The position numbers and the translations under genes were made by a program. Source: an uncultured Lachnospiraceae bacterium (GTDB taxonomy: Bacteria > Bacillota_A > Clostridia > Lachnospirales > Lachnospiraceae). From it: 25,891 bases of DNA. Position 1 is the first letter of the stretch. Each line of letters opens with the position of its first letter. Location of the stretch: assembly GCA_910585855.1 (NCBI GenBank), contig CAJUGZ010000016.1, positions 1 to 25,891 on the forward strand, read 5' to 3'. Below, piece by piece: positions 24,208 through 25,891 of the stretch. Below the pieces are notes generated by a model. That model had not been told where the DNA came from. It was given only the letters and a program-made list of their open reading frames with translations, and searched no databases.

Positions 24208-24747
24208 ATGAGTACAGAAACATCTTCACAGGATTTTGCAATCAAAAGATGGTGTTTTTTTGTGGTTTTCTGGCCTTTGTTATGTTTTGTTTTTGCTGGA
24301 ATTATAGTATGTCAATCTGGGCTGGAAATTGAGAAGCGTGTGGCTGGAGCAGGGTTTGCAGTAATTCCGTTAATTTTCTTTGCTGTAGGGATGAGTATAC
24401 GCCGCCGTCTGCTGAAAGAACGCAGATATGCCACTGCATTTACTATGGCAACTGTTGTTTCTATAAAGCATAGTCCTATGATGTCAGGAGGAAATAAAAG
24501 TGCGTATTTCCCCATATATGAATTTCAAATTGAGGAAAAGAAATATCATGTTAAATCTCCAAGCGGATATAGCAGCAGTTGTGTAAGTAAAGGCCAACAG
24601 GTGGAGTTATATTATAATCCGAAAGATCCCTTATTGTTTTATGTTCCCATTATGCAAAAACGTGATAATCGTTGGGCAGTGCTTTTATGCGGAATAGGTA
24701 TTGTATACCCAATAGTTGGTCTGGTACATATTTTATCTTTGTTGTAA
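24208..24747 (+). CDS. DUF3592-like membrane protein
   Basis: I chose ATG 24208, which has GGAGGTGAT 8 bp upstream. An earlier ATG at 24136 would run through the palindromic promoter site. The 179-residue protein has two N-terminal membrane helices (about 15-36 and 45-65), a soluble beta-rich part with YFPIYEFQIEEKKYHVKSPSG and VELYYNPKDP, and a last membrane helix. The block V-x-YNPKDP is typical of DUF3592. Function is unknown. Confidence 0.65.
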   Translation: MSTETSSQDFAIKRWCFFVVFWPLLCFVFAGIIVCQSGLEIEKRVAGAGFAVIPLIFFAVGMSIRRRLLKERRYATAFTMATVVSIKHSPMMSGGNKSAYFPIYEFQIEEKKYHVKSPSGYSSSCVSKGQQVELYYNPKDPLLFYVPIMQKRDNRWAVLLCGIGIVYPIVGLVHILSLL

Positions 24748-24889
24748 GAAAACCAAAACAATAACAATCAGCAAAAAAACGGTATAACATAATAATTTTA
24801 TTAAAATATATAAGGAAAATACATTAAAATTAATCTATGATAGAGAGTAAGAGGACAAAATATAAATTTGATAGAAAAAGGAGAATAAA

Positions 24890-25891
24890 ATGGAAATTAT
24901 TTTTGATAAGTTGTACCGATATGATAGAACCGTTCTTAGCTATATTGCAATTCCAGTAAAAGAGGGAGAACTTTATAGTTTAGAAAATGTACAGATTCTT
25001 CAGAAAGGCAATGCTGTTCCGATTCAAAAGAAAGTAACCAGTCGTTATGCAGATGGATCGATTCGGTATATGCTGCTCCGATTTTTAGCAGATTTGCCGG
25101 GGAATAAACGGGAAATTTTAACTTGTGATTTTCATTCTGAAAAAAAGCCAAGACAGACAGAGTTAAGTTGTCAGTCTGCAACGGATGGTTTTTTGATTCG
25201 AAATCGTTTTTTAACAGTTGTGCTTTTACATCAAACAGAACATTTATTTTCTTCTGTTCAGACAGCAGATAAGGTCTATCAAGCAGAACAGTTTTTTGGT
25301 CCTTATTTAAAAGACGAAAAGAATAGGGAATATCATATGTTGTTTGAAGATTGGGTAGTAAAAGAGCAAGGAGATCTTTATATTCGAATTGGATGCAGAG
25401 GGACAGCCGTTTGCAAAGAGGTTCAAAAAGATATAGATCCGATTACTTTTGAATGTAATTTGGATTTTTATGCCGAAAGTCAGGATATTGAGGTTGCTTT
25501 TCGGCTTATCAATTCAACGGAGGAGTTGCTTTCTATTCGGTCTTTTGGATTTGCTTTACTTTCTAAGGCAGGGGGAGGAGAATGTTTGGACTGGACACTT
25601 TCTTCTGGAAAAGAGGCGGAAGTGGATTCGACTGGGTGCGGGGATCGCAGAGAAAGTTTTTATCAAGAAGGGATTTTTGAAACAACCGGAATAAAAGAAC
25701 TTCCTTCGATTGAAAAGCAGATTGGGGTGGATACGGTTCGTACTTGTGTAGGACGTTCTAATTATAAGACAAAATTTTTGATTGGACAAGACGGACGAGC
25801 AGTAGATTTTACGATAGATGCAAATAGTCTGATTCAAGAAGCCAATGAACATTATGCAGAGGTATTTTATGGTACTTTTTTTTTTTTTTTT
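24890..25891 (+). CDS. protein with PcRGLX/YetA-like N-terminal RIFT-barrel domain (3' end missing)
   Basis: The gene starts at ATG 24890 after AAAGGAG and stays open for 334 codons to the window edge. The N-terminal part (IAIPVKEGELYSLENVQIL, then RYADGSIRYMLLRFLADLPG) matches the pattern of the N-terminal RIFT-barrel domain of YetA/PcRGLX exo-rhamnogalacturonan lyase-like proteins (DGS-x-[KR]-[WY]). No signal peptide is present, so it probably acts in the cytoplasm on pectin- or polysaccharide-derived sugars. The last codons are read from a T-run and should not be trusted. The catalytic part lies beyond the window or is only partly present. Confidence 0.65.
   Translation, partial: MEIIFDKLYRYDRTVLSYIAIPVKEGELYSLENVQILQKGNAVPIQKKVTSRYADGSIRYMLLRFLADLPGNKREILTCDFHSEKKPRQTELSCQSATDGFLIRNRFLTVVLLHQTEHLFSSVQTADKVYQAEQFFGPYLKDEKNREYHMLFEDWVVKEQGDLYIRIGCRGTAVCKEVQKDIDPITFECNLDFYAESQDIEVAFRLINSTEELLSIRSFGFALLSKAGGGECLDWTLSSGKEAEVDSTGCGDRRESFYQEGIFETTGIKELPSIEKQIGVDTVRTCVGRSNYKTKFLIGQDGRAVDFTIDANSLIQEANEHYAEVFYGTFFFFF
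25876..25891. other. homopolymer T run at the window end
   Basis: Sixteen consecutive T residues close the window inside an open gene. This is probably an assembly or contig edge, not a biological poly-T. Confidence 0.6.

Overview
The window looks like a chromosomal accessory region of a low-GC, Gram-positive, anaerobic clostridium, most likely a gut Lachnospiraceae-type organism. The evidence is the very AT-rich sequence, strong AGGAGG-type ribosome binding sites, a membrane-anchored clostripain (C11) protease, and a relic of a PD-(D/E)XK/Rpn-type transposase gene. The right edge ends in a run of 16 T inside an open gene, so it is probably a contig end.

Layout. (1) 1-1183 is largely non-coding and rich in repeats. 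It has a degenerate tandem/inverted repeat (about 180-406), a large palindromic element of about 325 bp with nested hairpins (585-909), a terminator-like hairpin (980-1020), and repeated short motifs leading to a promoter (1066-1161). (2) 1205-2506 encodes a TnpB-like (IS200/IS605 OrfB) protein in which none of the three RuvC acidic residues can be found. It is followed by about 215 bp of hairpin-rich sequence, including a GNRA-tetraloop hairpin. (3) 2723-20368 is a long co-directional surface-polysaccharide cluster. It holds an EpsD-like GT4, an ABC-2 exporter pair (Wzm/Wzt or TagG/TagH type), two separate GT4 genes, one 785-residue gene that fuses both of those GT4 types, a likely broken GT-C membrane protein, a GT87-like membrane glycosyltransferase, an FAD oxidoreductase, two DPM1-like GT2 enzymes, an atypical SDR epimerase, a TIM-barrel sugar isomerase, an acyltransferase interrupted by an in-frame TAG, and a large GT-C-like membrane protein. 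(4) 20369-21000 is intergenic, with a transposase relic on the minus strand. (5) 21001-25891 is ordinary accessory content: a C11 protease, a 50-residue peptide ending in DGPGGD, a cupin, a DUF3592-like membrane protein behind a palindromic operator, and a 3'-truncated protein with a YetA-like N-terminal domain.

How the parts fit. The cluster should build a glycan on a lipid carrier in the cytoplasm (GT4, GT2 and sugar-modifying enzymes), modify it at the membrane (GT-C proteins, acyltransferase) and export it by the ABC transporter. No initiating sugar-phosphate transferase, Wzx flippase or recognisable Wzy polymerase is in the window. The TnpB-like gene lies directly upstream, in the same direction, separated from the first glycan gene only by the structured stretch, which also holds a plausible promoter. 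The most interesting hypothesis is that this is a domesticated, nuclease-dead TnpB (comparable in concept to TldR RNA-guided repressors) with its own guide RNA acting on the polysaccharide operon. The sequence supports loss of the catalytic residues; the guide RNA and the regulatory role are inference.
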